From the NCBI RefSeq assembly GCF_001571325.1, contig NZ_BCTO01000011.1, positions 1 through 50,247 of the forward strand: a DNA stretch of 50,247 bases, read 5' to 3'. Below, in pieces: positions 35,485-45,024 of this stretch (the stretch's first letter is position 1; the number at the start of each line of letters is the position of its first letter). A model generated the notes under the pieces. That model was not told the origin of the DNA. It worked only from the letters and a program-made list of their open reading frames with translations, and did not search any database. The stretch is from Delftia tsuruhatensis NBRC 16741 (lineage in GTDB: Bacteria > Pseudomonadota > Gammaproteobacteria > Burkholderiales > Burkholderiaceae_C). The translations under genes and the position numbers were made by a program.

Positions 35485-37185
35485 TCAGGCTTGGGCAGGT
35501 ACGCGCCGGTTTTCCGGCTGCGCCGCCACCAGCCGGCCCGCCGCATGCAGCACGGCCAGGATGGACGCGGTCACGATGTTGGCATGGCGCCCCGCACCGA
35601 AGCGCGTGCCCGCCACGCCGGGCAGGGCGGCCTCGACGATGGCCAGCGCCGTGGCGCCGGCGCCCTGGCCCAGGCTGCGCTCCTCGTAGTGGTCTATGCG
35701 CAGCGCCACGCCCAGGTGCTGGCCGATGGCAGCGGCCACGGCGTCGATGGGACCGCTGCCCTCGCCATGCAGCTGCATTCGAAGCCCGTCCGTCCGCACC
35801 ACTTCCAACGCAATGCCCTGGCCCTTGGCGCTGTCGAACAGATGGTGGCTGTGGTAGCGCCAGGGAAGCTGCCGGGGTGCGAGGTAGGTGGACTCGAACA
35901 GCTCCCACAGGTCTTCACTGGCCAGCTCGGCCTCGCTGGCGTCGGCCTGGCGCTGCACCACGGCGCTGAATTCCACCTGCATGCGCCGGGGCATGGTCAC
36001 GCCATGGTCGCGCTGCAGCAGGAAGGCGATGCCGCCCTTGCCCGACTGGCTGTTGACGCGCACGATGCTGTCGTAGGTGCGGCCCAGGTCCTGCGGGTCG
36101 ATGGGCAGGTAGGGGACGCGCCAGGGCGCATCGGGCCGTTGCGCCGCAAAGCCCTTGGCGATGGCGTCCTGGTGCGAGCCCGAGAACGCCGTGAACACCA
36201 GGTCGCCCACATAGGGGTGGCGCGGGTGGATGGGCAGGGCCGTGCATTCCTCCGCAATGCGCGCCACGGCGGCGATGTCCGAGAAGTCCAGTCCCGGCGC
36301 GATGCCCTGCGTGTACAGGTTGAGCGCCAGCGTCACCACATCGAGGTTGCCGCTGCGCTCGCCATTGCCGAACAGGCAGCCTTCCACGCGCTGGGCGCCG
36401 GCCAGCAGCGCCTGCTCGGCGCAGGCCACGCCCGTGCCCCGGTCGTTGTGCGGGTGCACGGACAGCACGATGTGCTCGCGCCGCTCCAGGCGGCGGTGCA
36501 TCCACTCGATCTGGTCGGCGAAGACATTGGCCGTGCTCACCTCCACCGTGGTCGGCAGGTTGATGATCATGGGCCGCGCGGGGCCTGCATCCCAGGCGCG
36601 GATGGCCGCGTTGCACACGGCCAGCGATACCTCCAGCTCGGCCATGCAGAACGTCTCGGGCGAGTACTGCAGAACCCATTCGGTCTCGGGGTGGGCATCG
36701 GTGAGTTCGCGCAGCAGGGCGATGTGCCGCTCCACCATGGCGATGATCTCGGGCACCTGCATGCCGAAGACGATCTCGCGCCAGGCCGGTGCCACGGCGT
36801 TGTAGAAGTGCACGATGGCGCGCCGCGCGCCGGCCACGCTGACCACCGTGGCGCGGATCAGGTCCTCGCGCAGCTGGGTGATGACCATGGGCGTCACGTC
36901 GGCGGGGATCAGCCCTTCGTCGATCAGGTGGCGCACGATGGCGTAGTCGGTCTGCGAGGCAGAGGGAAAGCCCACCTCGATCTCCTTGAAGCCTATGCGC
37001 ACCAGCTCGTGGAACAGGCGCAGCTTGCGCTCGCGGTTCATGGGCTCGAACAGGGCCTGGTTGCCGTCGCGCAGGTCGGTGGACAGCCACACGGGCGCCT
37101 GGCTCAGCTGGCGCGAAGGCCATTGGCGGTCGGGCAGGTCGACGGCGGGGAAGGGAAGGTATCTGGACGCGGGATTCTTCAGCAT
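35485..37185 (-). CDS. leuA: 2-isopropylmalate synthase (long-form LeuA)
   Basis: This 566-residue cytoplasmic enzyme condenses 2-ketoisovalerate and acetyl-CoA in the first committed step of leucine synthesis. The TIM-barrel domain has STDLRDGNQALFEPMNRERK, EIEVGFPSASQTDY, the metal-binding HPHNDRGTGVACAEQALLAG and GCLFGNGERSGNLD. A C-terminal LeuA dimer/regulatory domain (about 440-555) with leucine-binding character follows. It is the long form found in actinobacteria, fungi and many proteobacteria (Pfam order HMGL-like, then LeuA_dimer). Start 37185 (MLKNPASRYLPFPAVDLPD) fits the family N-terminus; the frame remains open to 37479, which I take as GC bias. Confidence 0.93.
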   Translation of the reverse strand: MLKNPASRYLPFPAVDLPDRQWPSRQLSQAPVWLSTDLRDGNQALFEPMNRERKLRLFHELVRIGFKEIEVGFPSASQTDYAIVRHLIDEGLIPADVTPMVITQLREDLIRATVVSVAGARRAIVHFYNAVAPAWREIVFGMQVPEIIAMVERHIALLRELTDAHPETEWVLQYSPETFCMAELEVSLAVCNAAIRAWDAGPARPMIINLPTTVEVSTANVFADQIEWMHRRLERREHIVLSVHPHNDRGTGVACAEQALLAGAQRVEGCLFGNGERSGNLDVVTLALNLYTQGIAPGLDFSDIAAVARIAEECTALPIHPRHPYVGDLVFTAFSGSHQDAIAKGFAAQRPDAPWRVPYLPIDPQDLGRTYDSIVRVNSQSGKGGIAFLLQRDHGVTMPRRMQVEFSAVVQRQADASEAELASEDLWELFESTYLAPRQLPWRYHSHHLFDSAKGQGIALEVVRTDGLRMQLHGEGSGPIDAVAAAIGQHLGVALRIDHYEERSLGQGAGATALAIVEAALPGVAGTRFGAGRHANIVTASILAVLHAAGRLVAAQPENRRVPAQA

Positions 37186-37240
37186 GCGGGCCTCGCAGGA
37201 AACGCTGGGTATGCAGCCACCGGATCGGCCGGCAGCCCCG

Positions 37241-37293
37241 CTCTCCTGGCTTCCCGGTGTGGGGAAGCTGCGCCAGGCCGGGATCAGGGAGAG
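37241..37293 (-). promoter_or_regulatory. Structured 5' leader of leuA
   Basis: About 55-110 bp upstream of the leuA start, nested inverted repeats can form: outer CTCTCC/GGAGAG (37241-37246 with 37288-37293), middle CCTGG/CCAGG (37245-37249 with 37273-37277) and inner GCTTCCC/GGGAAGC (37249-37255 with 37262-37268). The arms share bases, so alternative pairings compete. I see no classical leucine-rich leader peptide and no T-tract, so attenuation is only a possibility. Confidence 0.4.
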
Positions 37294-37443
37294 TCGGTGC
37301 GAAATGCGGCGCCTGCGCAGGCGCCCGGACCCCGGCCATGGGCCAGGGATGGTAGGGAGGGCGAGGGCAGGCGGTGCATGGTGCGATGGCGGTGAATCAC
37401 AGGGAACGGTTGCCAGTTTGCGGGCAGGGCGTTTGTCTGTCTT

Positions 37444-37451
37444 TATAGAAT
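37444..37451 (+). promoter_or_regulatory. Candidate -10 element upstream of the AraC gene at 37482
   Basis: TATAGAAT lies 30 bp before the ATG in a short AT-rich patch (37440-37465). No well-spaced -35 hexamer is present. The same patch may contain the divergent leuA promoter. Confidence 0.35.
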
Positions 37452-37481
37452 TTCTCATTTTCTCCATGGATCTGGACAAAC

Positions 37482-38339
37482 ATGCGCACTGCCGCCGACC
37501 TTCCCGCCGTGCCCTGTGGCCATGCCGGCCTGCCTGAGCTGCAGGCTGCCGCGCCCTTGCCCGTCACGGGCGTGGCCGGCGACTACCCGGCCGGGATGGA
37601 AGTGCAGGAGCACTCCCACGAATGCTGCCAACTGCTCTATGCCGTTCAGGGCGTGCTGGAGGTGCGTGCGCGCAGCGGGCGCTGGGTGGTGCCACCCACG
37701 CGCGGCGTCTGGCTGTGCTCGGGCGTGCCGCACAGCCTGCGCATGCGTGGTGCCGTGCAGGTGCGCAGCCTGTTCGTGGATGCCCAGGCGGCGCAGGGGC
37801 TGCCGGTGGCGGACTGCGTGATCGAGGTCTCGCCGCTGTTGCGCGAGCTGATCAGCGAGGTCGCGCGCTGGCCGGCGGCGCCGCAGCGCGGACAGGATGA
37901 AACGAGAAACCGGCTGGTCGTCGAACTGCTGCTGCAGGAATTGCGCCAGCCGCCTGTCGTGCCATTTCACCTGCCCTGGCCGCAGGATGCGCGCATGGCG
38001 GCTGTCTGCCGCGCGCTGGCCGAAGAAGGCCAGGCCGTGGGCCAGGGCGGTGAACGGGCTGAAAACCTGGCCGCCACGGCCGCCGACTGGGCCGCACGGC
38101 TGGCCATGGGCGAGAAGACCTTCCACCGCCATTTCCTGCAGGCCACCGGCCTGAGTTTCGGCCGCTGGCGGCAGCGCGCGCGGCTGCTGTCGTCCATGCA
38201 GGCCCTGCTGGCCGGCCGGCCCATCGTGCAGGTGGCGCTGGAGGCCGGCTATGAAAGCCACAGCGCCTATTCGCTGGCCTTCAGGCGCCAGTTCGGCATG
38301 CCGCCCTCGGCCTTCGGGGCAGGGGGCGGGCAGCCGTAG
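37482..38339 (+). CDS. AraC-family regulator with cupin sensor domain
   Basis: This 285-residue regulator has an N-terminal cupin half (VQEHSHECCQLLYAVQGVLE, VVPPTRGVWLCSGVPHSLRM). The C-terminal AraC domain has two helix-turn-helix units (AARLAMGEKTFHRHFLQATG; VALEAGYESHSAYSLAFRRQ) and the usual FGMPPSAF ending. The group includes regulators of transporter genes. It is divergent from leuA, and the gene to its right points the other way, so its target is not obvious. Confidence 0.88.
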   Translation: MRTAADLPAVPCGHAGLPELQAAAPLPVTGVAGDYPAGMEVQEHSHECCQLLYAVQGVLEVRARSGRWVVPPTRGVWLCSGVPHSLRMRGAVQVRSLFVDAQAAQGLPVADCVIEVSPLLRELISEVARWPAAPQRGQDETRNRLVVELLLQELRQPPVVPFHLPWPQDARMAAVCRALAEEGQAVGQGGERAENLAATAADWAARLAMGEKTFHRHFLQATGLSFGRWRQRARLLSSMQALLAGRPIVQVALEAGYESHSAYSLAFRRQFGMPPSAFGAGGGQP

Positions 38340-38358
38340 CGGCACCGGTGGCGGCGGA

Positions 38359-38907
38359 TCAGGAAGCCTTCCAGATGATGTAGTCGGCCTGGTACTGCAC
38401 CACCTGCTTTTGGCCCAGCGTGGAGCTGTTGCAGGCCATGGCCGGCGCCACGCCGCCGCGCGTGGCCACGCGCTGGATATAGGTCACGCCCTGCATGGCG
38501 CCCATGCCGGTGGCAGGTTCGGCCTTGACCAGTTGCAGGGGGATGTTGCCTGCGCTGGACGGAGCCACCGCGACCTGGGTGGCCGTGACCTTGGAGCCGT
38601 CCTGGTGCGCCCAGGTGGCGGGCGGGCCGAAGTAGCGGCCGATGACGCGGCCCTGGCGGTCCGTCAGGCGGGCATCGGGGCCGACGAAGGCCCACTCCTG
38701 CTCCATCGCCTGGTCCTTCTTGGCGCGGCACTCGTAGGTGATCTGGCCGATGCCGACGGTTTCCATGGCGACCTTGTGGCCTGCGGGCACCTGCACGGCG
38801 GCCGGCAGGCCGGACTGGGAATAGCTCTTGCTCATGTCCATGGAGGAGCAGGCGCCAAGCGTCAGTGCAGCCATGGTGGCCAGGCCGAGGGGGAGGATGT
38901 AGCTCAT
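38359..38907 (-). CDS. DUF3455 family lipoprotein
   Basis: This 182-residue envelope protein has a lipoprotein signal (hydrophobic stretch, lipobox TLGAC, about C20; +2 Ser). The mature part matches the DUF3455 pattern: VPAGHKVAMETVGIGQITYE, a central YFGPPATWAHQDGSKV and a C-terminal YQADYIIWKA. The function is unknown. CTGGAGA precedes the ATG; the much longer frame from 39351 runs through the intergenic region. It is divergent from the ECF sigma gene and could be a member of that regulon. Confidence 0.82.
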   Translation of the reverse strand: MSYILPLGLATMAALTLGACSSMDMSKSYSQSGLPAAVQVPAGHKVAMETVGIGQITYECRAKKDQAMEQEWAFVGPDARLTDRQGRVIGRYFGPPATWAHQDGSKVTATQVAVAPSSAGNIPLQLVKAEPATGMGAMQGVTYIQRVATRGGVAPAMACNSSTLGQKQVVQYQADYIIWKAS

Positions 38908-39211
38908 GAGGTTCTCCAGGTCGAGGGGTTGAGGGATGTCGCCTTGGACCGCTGTCCGGGGCGCGACACACGGAATACGCAGCATGGGTGAGGTTGGATT
39001 CACCTGGGTGCAAAAAAAATTTATCCGCATCCGGTTCGCAATGTGCTGCGTATTGCCCAGTGAGAGCCGGCGCAGGCCGGCAGACCGGTACCAGACCCCC
39101 TGCAGGCCACCGATATGACCCCTGCAGCCGATTGAAGGACACGACAAGCCCCCCGGGGCGGCGACGCAACAGTGCGGGCCACGGGGCCGCCCGCTCGCCC
39201 ACAATGCGTGC
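38908..39211. other. 304-bp divergent region between the DUF3455 lipoprotein and ECF sigma genes
   Basis: I see no gene. It contains GGAATA at 38972-38977, which resembles an ECF -35 on the plus strand but has no clear -10, and an A/T run (eight A then TTTAT, 39012-39024). ACAATG at 39201-39206 is a possible -10 immediately before the sigma gene start. Confidence 0.4.
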
Positions 39212-39796
39212 ATGGGCACCACACCAACCGACCAAGAGCTGATGGACCTTCTGGACCGCATCGCAGCGCAGGACGAGCCCGCGCTCCGCAGCCTGTACGA
39301 GGCCACCTCGTCCCGGCTGTACGGGCTTGCGCTGCGCATCCTGCGGCACAAGGACTGGGCCGAAGACGTGCTGCAGGACAGCTACCTGCACATCTGGCGC
39401 AGCGCCTCGGGCTACCGGGGCTCGCTGAGCCCGCCGCTGGCCTGGATGGGCCTGGTGGTGCGCAGCAGGGCGCTGGACTTCCTGCGCCGGCGCCGCGCCG
39501 AACGCCTGCACCTGAACGAGGAGTTCGATGAGGCGCAACTGGCGGCCCATGGCGGCGGTAGCGATGAAAGCCAGGGCCCGCTGCAACTGGCCGAGGCCAG
39601 CGAGCAGGCGGTGGCGCTGTACCAGTGCCTGGAGCGGCTGGAAGGCCGCCAGCGCGAGGTGGTCAGCCTGGCCTACCTGCGTGACCTCAGCCACGGCGAA
39701 CTGGCCGGCCAGCTGCAGTTGCCGCTGGGCACGGTCAAAACCTGGATCCGGCGCGGCCTGGAGCAGTTGCGCCGCTGCCTCTCGCGCCATGCGTGA
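39212..39796 (+). CDS. ECF RNA polymerase sigma factor
   Basis: This 194-residue sigma factor has region 2 (ALRSLYEATSSRLYGLALRI, DWAEDVLQDSYLHIWRSA) and region 4 (RLEGRQREVVSLAYLRDLSH, LPLGTVKTWIRRGLEQLRR). There is no region 3. The length is normal for the RpoE-like ECF group. The anti-sigma gene follows 37 bp downstream in the same direction. The two probably respond to an envelope or oxidative signal, and the divergent DUF3455 lipoprotein is a plausible target (inference). Confidence 0.93.
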   Translation: MGTTPTDQELMDLLDRIAAQDEPALRSLYEATSSRLYGLALRILRHKDWAEDVLQDSYLHIWRSASGYRGSLSPPLAWMGLVVRSRALDFLRRRRAERLHLNEEFDEAQLAAHGGGSDESQGPLQLAEASEQAVALYQCLERLEGRQREVVSLAYLRDLSHGELAGQLQLPLGTVKTWIRRGLEQLRRCLSRHA

Positions 39797-39833
39797 TGCA
39801 GATGACATGCTCTGAGCGGCCCAAGGATTTGCC

Positions 39834-40661
39834 ATGAATATTTCCCGACACCCCGAACTGCTGGACCGGCTGGCCGCCGCATACGCCCTGGGCACGCTGC
39901 GCGGTGCGGCACGCCGCCGCTTCGAGCAACTGGCCCGTGACCAGGCCCCGGTGCGCGCCGCCGCCCTGCTGTGGCAGGGCCGCTGGTCGGCCCTGTCCGA
40001 AATGCAGGCTCCCGTGCGCCCCGACGATGCGGTCTGGGTCCGCATCGACAACCTGCTGCAGGCCGAAAAAGCCCGCGCCGCCCAGCCGCACCGGCGGCGC
40101 GCCGTTGATGGGCAAGGCCTGGACGAACGCGCGAAATCCGGCGTGGGCCGTGCCCTGGCCTGGTGGCGCGGCGCGGCCCTGCTGGGCGCCTGCGCCACCG
40201 TGGCGGCCGTGGCCGTGGGGCTGTGGTCGCACCAGGACCTGCGCCAAAGCGGTGAGCGCCAGCTGGCCGTGCTGCGCAACCAGCTGCAGGCCGCCCAGGT
40301 CGCGCTGCAGGCAACGCCCCAGATCCAGTACGTGGCCGTGCTGGCCGACGACAAGGCCGATGCCTCCATGCTCGTGACCTTCGACCCCGGCAAGAACAGC
40401 CTGGTGCTGCAGCGCGTGGGCGACTTCCACGAGGCCGCAGACAAATCGCTGCAGCTGTGGGCCCTGCCGCCCCAGGGCGGCCCGCAATCGCTGGGCGTGC
40501 TGGGACGCGACAAGCTCGTGAAGCTGACGGCAGCGGCCGCCGAAGTCCAGGGCGTGCCTGCCTTGGCCATCAGCCTGGAGCCCAAGGGCGGCGTGCCCAG
40601 CCAGACCGGGCCCACGGGACCGGTGCTGTTCAAGGGCGCGCTGATCCGGCGCGACCTGTAG
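39834..40661 (+). CDS. RskA-type anti-sigma factor
   Basis: This 275-residue membrane protein has an N-terminal cytoplasmic sigma-binding region (ELLDRLAAAYALGTLRGAAR, DAVWVRIDNLLQ). One helix follows (about 112-130, GAALLGACATVAAVAVGL), then a periplasmic RskA C-terminal domain (IQYVAVLADDKADASMLVTF; SLQLWALPPQGGPQSLGVLG; LAISLEPKGGVPSQTGPTGP). No zinc-binding HxxxCxxC motif is present, as in the anti-sigma-K group. It is cotranscribed with the sigma factor, which it should hold inactive until a signal leads to release. Confidence 0.9.
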   Translation: MNISRHPELLDRLAAAYALGTLRGAARRRFEQLARDQAPVRAAALLWQGRWSALSEMQAPVRPDDAVWVRIDNLLQAEKARAAQPHRRRAVDGQGLDERAKSGVGRALAWWRGAALLGACATVAAVAVGLWSHQDLRQSGERQLAVLRNQLQAAQVALQATPQIQYVAVLADDKADASMLVTFDPGKNSLVLQRVGDFHEAADKSLQLWALPPQGGPQSLGVLGRDKLVKLTAAAAEVQGVPALAISLEPKGGVPSQTGPTGPVLFKGALIRRDL

Positions 40662-40893
40662 CGCGCCGCGCAGGCCCGCTCGCCATTGGCGACGGCCGTG
40701 CTGCTGCACAACGCAGCCTGCTTGCCCTGGCCAGAGCAGGGCGCGCGTGCAGCGTTGGCTGGCCGGCCTCTGTTTCGCTGCCGGGCGCGGCAGCCTTCTC
40801 CAAGTGCGTGCGCCTGGTGCCCGACCGGCGGCTATGCTGGCCGGCACTCAGTCGCCCGCGCCATGCCGGCGGTGCCTTCCCTTTTTTGCCGAC

Positions 40894-41832
40894 ATGCTTT
40901 CTTCCCTCCAAGACCTGACCTGGCTGTGGGTGCCCGTGGTGCTGTTCGCCGCAGCCGCCCAGACTGTGCGCAATACGGCCCAGCGCTCGCTGACCTCCGA
41001 ACTCGGCACCCTGCCGGCCACCCTGGTGCGCTTTCTCTACGGCCTGCCGTTTGCCGGCATCTACCTGCTGGCGCTGTACCTGGGAGGGGACGGGGCCTGG
41101 GCGCTGCCCCGGTTCTCCTGGGCCTACCTGGGCTGGATCGCGCTGGGCGCCTTCTTCCAGGTAGCGGCCACGGCGGCCTTGCTGCTGGCCATGAAGGAGC
41201 GCAACTTCGCCGTGGCCGTCACCCTGTCCAAGACCGAGGTGCTGCAGGTCGCCCTGTTCGCAGGCCTCTTCCTGCACGAGCTGCCCACGGCCGTGGCCCT
41301 GCTGGCCATGGCGCTGGCCACCTTGGGCGTGCTCATCCTGTCGCTGCCGCCGCGCGGCCAGATGCTGTCGCTGTCGGCCTGGGCCAGCCGCTCGGCGCTC
41401 TACGGCCTGGCCTGCGGTGCCTGCTTTGCCATCGCCACCGTGGGCTACCGGGGCGGCGCCGTGGAACTGGCGCGCCTGGGCGAGATATCTCCCTGGCTGT
41501 CGGGCGCCTGGGGCGTGCTGATTGCCCAGCTCATGCAGACCCTGGGCCTGGGCGCTTGGATTGCGCGCACCCACGCGCAGGGCCTGCGCCCCATCTTCCG
41601 CGCCTGGCGCGTGTCGCTGCTGGCCGGCGGCATGGGCGCGGCCGCCTCGCTGGCCTGGTTCACCGCCTACGCCCTGCAAGGCGCCGCGCCCGTGCGCACG
41701 CTGGGCATGGTCGAGGTGGTGTTCAGCTACATCGTCTCGCGCCGCGTGCTCAGCGAAAGCCTGAGCCGCCAGGAGAAGATCGGCATGGCTCTGATGGTGC
41801 TGGGACTGGTCCTCATCTGCCTGCAGGGATGA
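40894..41832 (+). CDS. DMT (EamA) family transporter
   Basis: This 312-residue membrane protein has about ten helices in two EamA-like halves (LWVPVVLFAAAAQTVRNTAQ; YGLACGACFAIATVGYRGGA). It ends in the usual EKIGMALMVLGLVLICLQ helix. The family exports metabolites such as amino acids. Start 40894 opens directly into the first helix; the frame extends to 40747 but with a polar, unlikely N-terminus. TATGCT at 40833-40838 is a possible -10. The substrate is unknown. Confidence 0.85.
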   Translation: MLSSLQDLTWLWVPVVLFAAAAQTVRNTAQRSLTSELGTLPATLVRFLYGLPFAGIYLLALYLGGDGAWALPRFSWAYLGWIALGAFFQVAATAALLLAMKERNFAVAVTLSKTEVLQVALFAGLFLHELPTAVALLAMALATLGVLILSLPPRGQMLSLSAWASRSALYGLACGACFAIATVGYRGGAVELARLGEISPWLSGAWGVLIAQLMQTLGLGAWIARTHAQGLRPIFRAWRVSLLAGGMGAAASLAWFTAYALQGAAPVRTLGMVEVVFSYIVSRRVLSESLSRQEKIGMALMVLGLVLICLQG

Positions 41833-41874
41833 ATGGTCCAGGGCCTGTGGGAACAAGCCCTGCAGGCTGTATGA

Positions 41875-43188
41875 ATGCACAGTTGCCGCAATAATGGCGG
41901 CGTGCCTGAAACGACACCCACGACACCCGCAAGCCCTGCCGATGCTGCGCCTGCGCGCCGCATCGCCCACCTGGACATGGACGCCTTCTATGCCTCGGTG
42001 GAGCTGCTGCGCTATCCGCAGCTCAAGGGACTGCCCGTGGTCATCGGCGGCGGGCGCCGCGCGCATGACGAGGCGCTGGATGCGCGCTACGCCGGGCGGC
42101 TGCACGAGATTCCGGTGGACGAGTTCTCGCGCCTCAAGGACTACGTCGGCCGGGGCGTGATCACCACGGCCACCTACCCGGCGCGCCAGTTCGGCGTGGG
42201 GTCGGCCATGGGCATGATGAAGGCCGCGCGCCTGTGCCCCCAGGCCATCATGCTGCCCGTGGACTTTGCCGAGGTGCGGCGCTTCTCGCGCATGTTCAAG
42301 GAGATCATCGTCTCCATCGCCCCGCTGATGGAGGACCGCGGCGTGGACGAGGTCTACATCGACTTCACCGACGTGCCTGGCGGCCAGCGCGAAGGCGGGC
42401 GCGTGCTGGCTCGGCTGATCCAGAAAACCATCACCGACGCCACGGGCCTGACCTGCTCCATCGGCGTGGCCCCCAACAAGCTGCTGGCCAAGATGGCCAG
42501 CGAATTCAACAAGCCCAACGGCATCTCCATCGTCCAGCCCGAGGACCTGCAGACCGTCATCTGGCCGCTGGCCTGCCGCAAGATCAATGGCATAGGCCCC
42601 AAGGCCGACGCCAAGCTGCAGGCGCTGGGCATACGGACCATCGGCGAGCTGGCCGCGCAAAGCCTGCCCCAGCTCGTGCAATGGTTTGGCCGCGCCTACG
42701 GCAACTGGCTGCATGGTGCCTCCTGGGGCCGTGACGACCGGCCCGTGGTCACGCACAGCGAGCCCGTCTCCATGAGCCGCGAGACCACCTTCGAGCGCGA
42801 CCTGCACGCCGTGCGCGACCGGGCCGAACTGAGCGCCATCTTCACCGACCTGTGCGAACGCCTGGCCCAGGACCTGCAGCGCAAGGGCTACATGGGCCGC
42901 ACCGTGGGCATCAAGCTGCGCTACGACGACTTCAAGACCGCCACGCGCGACCACACGCTGGAGCTGCCCATGGCCGATGCCGCCACCCTGCGCCGCGCCG
43001 CAGGCCAATGCCTCAAGCGCGTGCCCCTGGCCAAGCGGCTGCGCCTGCTGGGCGTGCGCGTGGGCAACCTCGTTCGCACGGCCGACTGGAACGCCACCGC
43101 CCACGACCCGCTGGCGCGCGAGCAACTGCTCAGGGGACCGGCCCAGCCCGCGCCGGACAGCGATCCCTTTACACCTCAACTGTTCTGA
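41875..43188 (+). CDS. dinB: DNA polymerase IV (Y-family)
   Basis: This 437-residue translesion polymerase acts on damaged DNA. Palm motifs are HLDMDAFYASVELLRYP and DRGVDEVYIDFTDV, holding the metal-binding Asp and Asp-Glu residues. The fingers follow (TATYPARQFGVGSAMGMMKA), then SIGVAPNKLLAKMASEFNKP, a helix-hairpin-helix thumb (CRKINGIGPKADAKLQALGI) and the little-finger domain. An insertion after GGGRRAHDE lengthens the fingers relative to E. coli DinB. The N-terminus is uncertain: ATG 41875, or GTG 41902 (PETTPTTPAS), which follows a TAAT-rich -10-like patch at 41889-41896. No LexA box was recognised. Confidence 0.93.
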   Translation: MHSCRNNGGVPETTPTTPASPADAAPARRIAHLDMDAFYASVELLRYPQLKGLPVVIGGGRRAHDEALDARYAGRLHEIPVDEFSRLKDYVGRGVITTATYPARQFGVGSAMGMMKAARLCPQAIMLPVDFAEVRRFSRMFKEIIVSIAPLMEDRGVDEVYIDFTDVPGGQREGGRVLARLIQKTITDATGLTCSIGVAPNKLLAKMASEFNKPNGISIVQPEDLQTVIWPLACRKINGIGPKADAKLQALGIRTIGELAAQSLPQLVQWFGRAYGNWLHGASWGRDDRPVVTHSEPVSMSRETTFERDLHAVRDRAELSAIFTDLCERLAQDLQRKGYMGRTVGIKLRYDDFKTATRDHTLELPMADAATLRRAAGQCLKRVPLAKRLRLLGVRVGNLVRTADWNATAHDPLAREQLLRGPAQPAPDSDPFTPQLF

Positions 43189-43379
43189 ATCATCACCACA
43201 AATCTGGCGCACACGCTGTAAAACCATGCACCAGTTCCGAGCATGGGACTGAGGTTGCCGTGCTGTGAGATGATTTGGAAATGTGAATTTGTGTTTCCGT
43301 TTGATGGATTCCGGTGGCTTCAGAGCGCTTCGCCTTGCCATTTCACAAGAACAAGAGACATCCCAAAGGAGTGGTACCC

Positions 43380-44939
43380 ATGCGCGTGAATTTGCCCGTC
43401 AGCCAGCTCAACTACGACTTTCCGGGCGATGAGCTGCTGGTATCCGTCACCAACACCAAGGGCGAGATCACCCATTGCAACCCTGCCTTCGTGCGGGTCA
43501 GCGGCTATACCTACGAGGAACTGATCGACCAGCCGCACAACCTCATCCGCCACCCGGACATGCCGGCCGCCGCCTTCAAGGACATGTGGCGCACCATCGC
43601 CCACGGCTACCCGTGGACTGCCCTGGTCAAGAACCGGCGCAAGAACGGCGACCACTACTGGGTGCGCGCCAACGTCACGCCCATCATGGAAGGCGGCCGG
43701 CCGCGCGGCTACCTGTCGGTGCGAACCAAGCCCCGGCCGGACGAGATCGAGGCCGCCGAAGCCCTCTATGCCCGCATGCGCGCCGAAGCCGATGCCGGCC
43801 AGGAAACCCTGCGACTGCGCGGCGGCGAACTGCGCCGCCTGGGCCTGGCCGGGCTGTGGGACCGCCGCAGCGACCTGGGCCTGACAGCCCGCATGGCACT
43901 GATGCTGGGCGGCGTGGGCCTGGCGGCCATGCTGCCCGACCTGCTGGGCTGGCAGGGCGCCGCAGCCTGGGGCACGCGCCTGGCCGCCTTGTTGGCGGGT
44001 GGCAGCTTTGTGCTGTGGCGCTTCCAGCAGCGCTGCGTGGCGGGCCTGGAGCAGGCCAGCGGCTTTGCCGCCGACATTGCCAGCTGCCAGCTGGGCACTG
44101 ACATGCAGCACGACTACAGCGGCCCCATGGGCGCCCTGATGCAGCGGCTGCAGCAGATCCAGATCAACCTGCGCGCCGTGGTCGGCGACGTGCGCACCGA
44201 AATGCGCGGCTTTGCCACGACGGCCCACGAGATCGCCCAGGGCAGCTTCGACCTCGCGCAGCGCACAGAATCCCAGGCCACCAGCCTGCAGCAGACGGCG
44301 GCCTCGATGGAAGAGATATCGGGCACCGTCGCACAGACCGCCGACACGGCCCAGCTCATGGCCCATGAAAGCGACCAGAGCCGCCAGGTCGCCGGCAAGA
44401 GCGGCGCCGCCATCCAGGAAGTGGGCGCTGCCATGGAGCACATCCGCGGCTCCTCGCGCCGCATGGGCGAGATCATCGGCGTGATCGAGAGCATTGCCTT
44501 CCAGACCAACCTGCTGGCCCTGAATGCCGCCGTCGAAGCGGCACGCGCAGGCGAGCAGGGCCGCGGCTTTGCCGTCGTGGCCGGCGAAGTGCGGGCCCTC
44601 GCCCAGCGCAGCGCCTCGGCCGCCAAGGAAATCAGCGGCCTCATCAACCGCACCGTGGACGGCATCAACGATGGCAACGCCCGCATGGACGCCGCAGGCC
44701 GCACCATCGACGGCATGGTCGACGCCGTGGGCCGCGTCAGCGACTTGGTCCACCAGATCAGCATCGCCACGCGCGAACAATCCGTAGGCATCGCCCAGGT
44801 CAACGACGCCGTGGCCCAGCTCGACTCCGTCACCCAGCAAAACGCCGCACTGGTAGAGCAATCGGCCGGCGCGGCGGGCTCGCTGCGCGCCAGCGCTCAG
44901 TCGCTGGAGCGGTCGCTGGAGGTGTTTACGTTGAGGTGA
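43380..44939 (+). CDS. PAS-domain methyl-accepting chemotaxis protein (Aer-like)
   Basis: This 519-residue chemoreceptor has an N-terminal cytoplasmic PAS domain (about 15-115: [60 protein letters not shown]), as in redox/energy sensors of the Aer type, where it binds FAD. Two closely spaced helices (about 172-222) follow, then a HAMP-like linker and a long signalling coiled coil. The hairpin tip [20 protein letters not shown] and [20 protein letters not shown] contact CheA/CheW. There is no periplasmic sensor domain. AAAGGAG (43365-43371) fixes the start at ATG 43380. No other chemotaxis genes are in the window. Confidence 0.93.
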   Translation: MRVNLPVSQLNYDFPGDELLVSVTNTKGEITHCNPAFVRVSGYTYEELIDQPHNLIRHPDMPAAAFKDMWRTIAHGYPWTALVKNRRKNGDHYWVRANVTPIMEGGRPRGYLSVRTKPRPDEIEAAEALYARMRAEADAGQETLRLRGGELRRLGLAGLWDRRSDLGLTARMALMLGGVGLAAMLPDLLGWQGAAAWGTRLAALLAGGSFVLWRFQQRCVAGLEQASGFAADIASCQLGTDMQHDYSGPMGALMQRLQQIQINLRAVVGDVRTEMRGFATTAHEIAQGSFDLAQRTESQATSLQQTAASMEEISGTVAQTADTAQLMAHESDQSRQVAGKSGAAIQEVGAAMEHIRGSSRRMGEIIGVIESIAFQTNLLALNAAVEAARAGEQGRGFAVVAGEVRALAQRSASAAKEISGLINRTVDGINDGNARMDAAGRTIDGMVDAVGRVSDLVHQISIATREQSVGIAQVNDAVAQLDSVTQQNAALVEQSAGAAGSLRASAQSLERSLEVFTLR

Positions 44940-45024
44940 GGGGAAGGGCCGGTTGGAGGGGGTCTGCTTGGGGCAGGCCACAGTCAGGCCATGGGCTGTG
45001 ACTGCCTTGAAATGCCGGGACAGT

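Noticed and set aside
37186..37479. 98-codon in-frame N-terminal extension of LeuA
   Set aside because: Pro/Arg/Ser-rich, no family similarity, and it crosses the hairpin leader; the family N-terminus begins at MLKNPAS.
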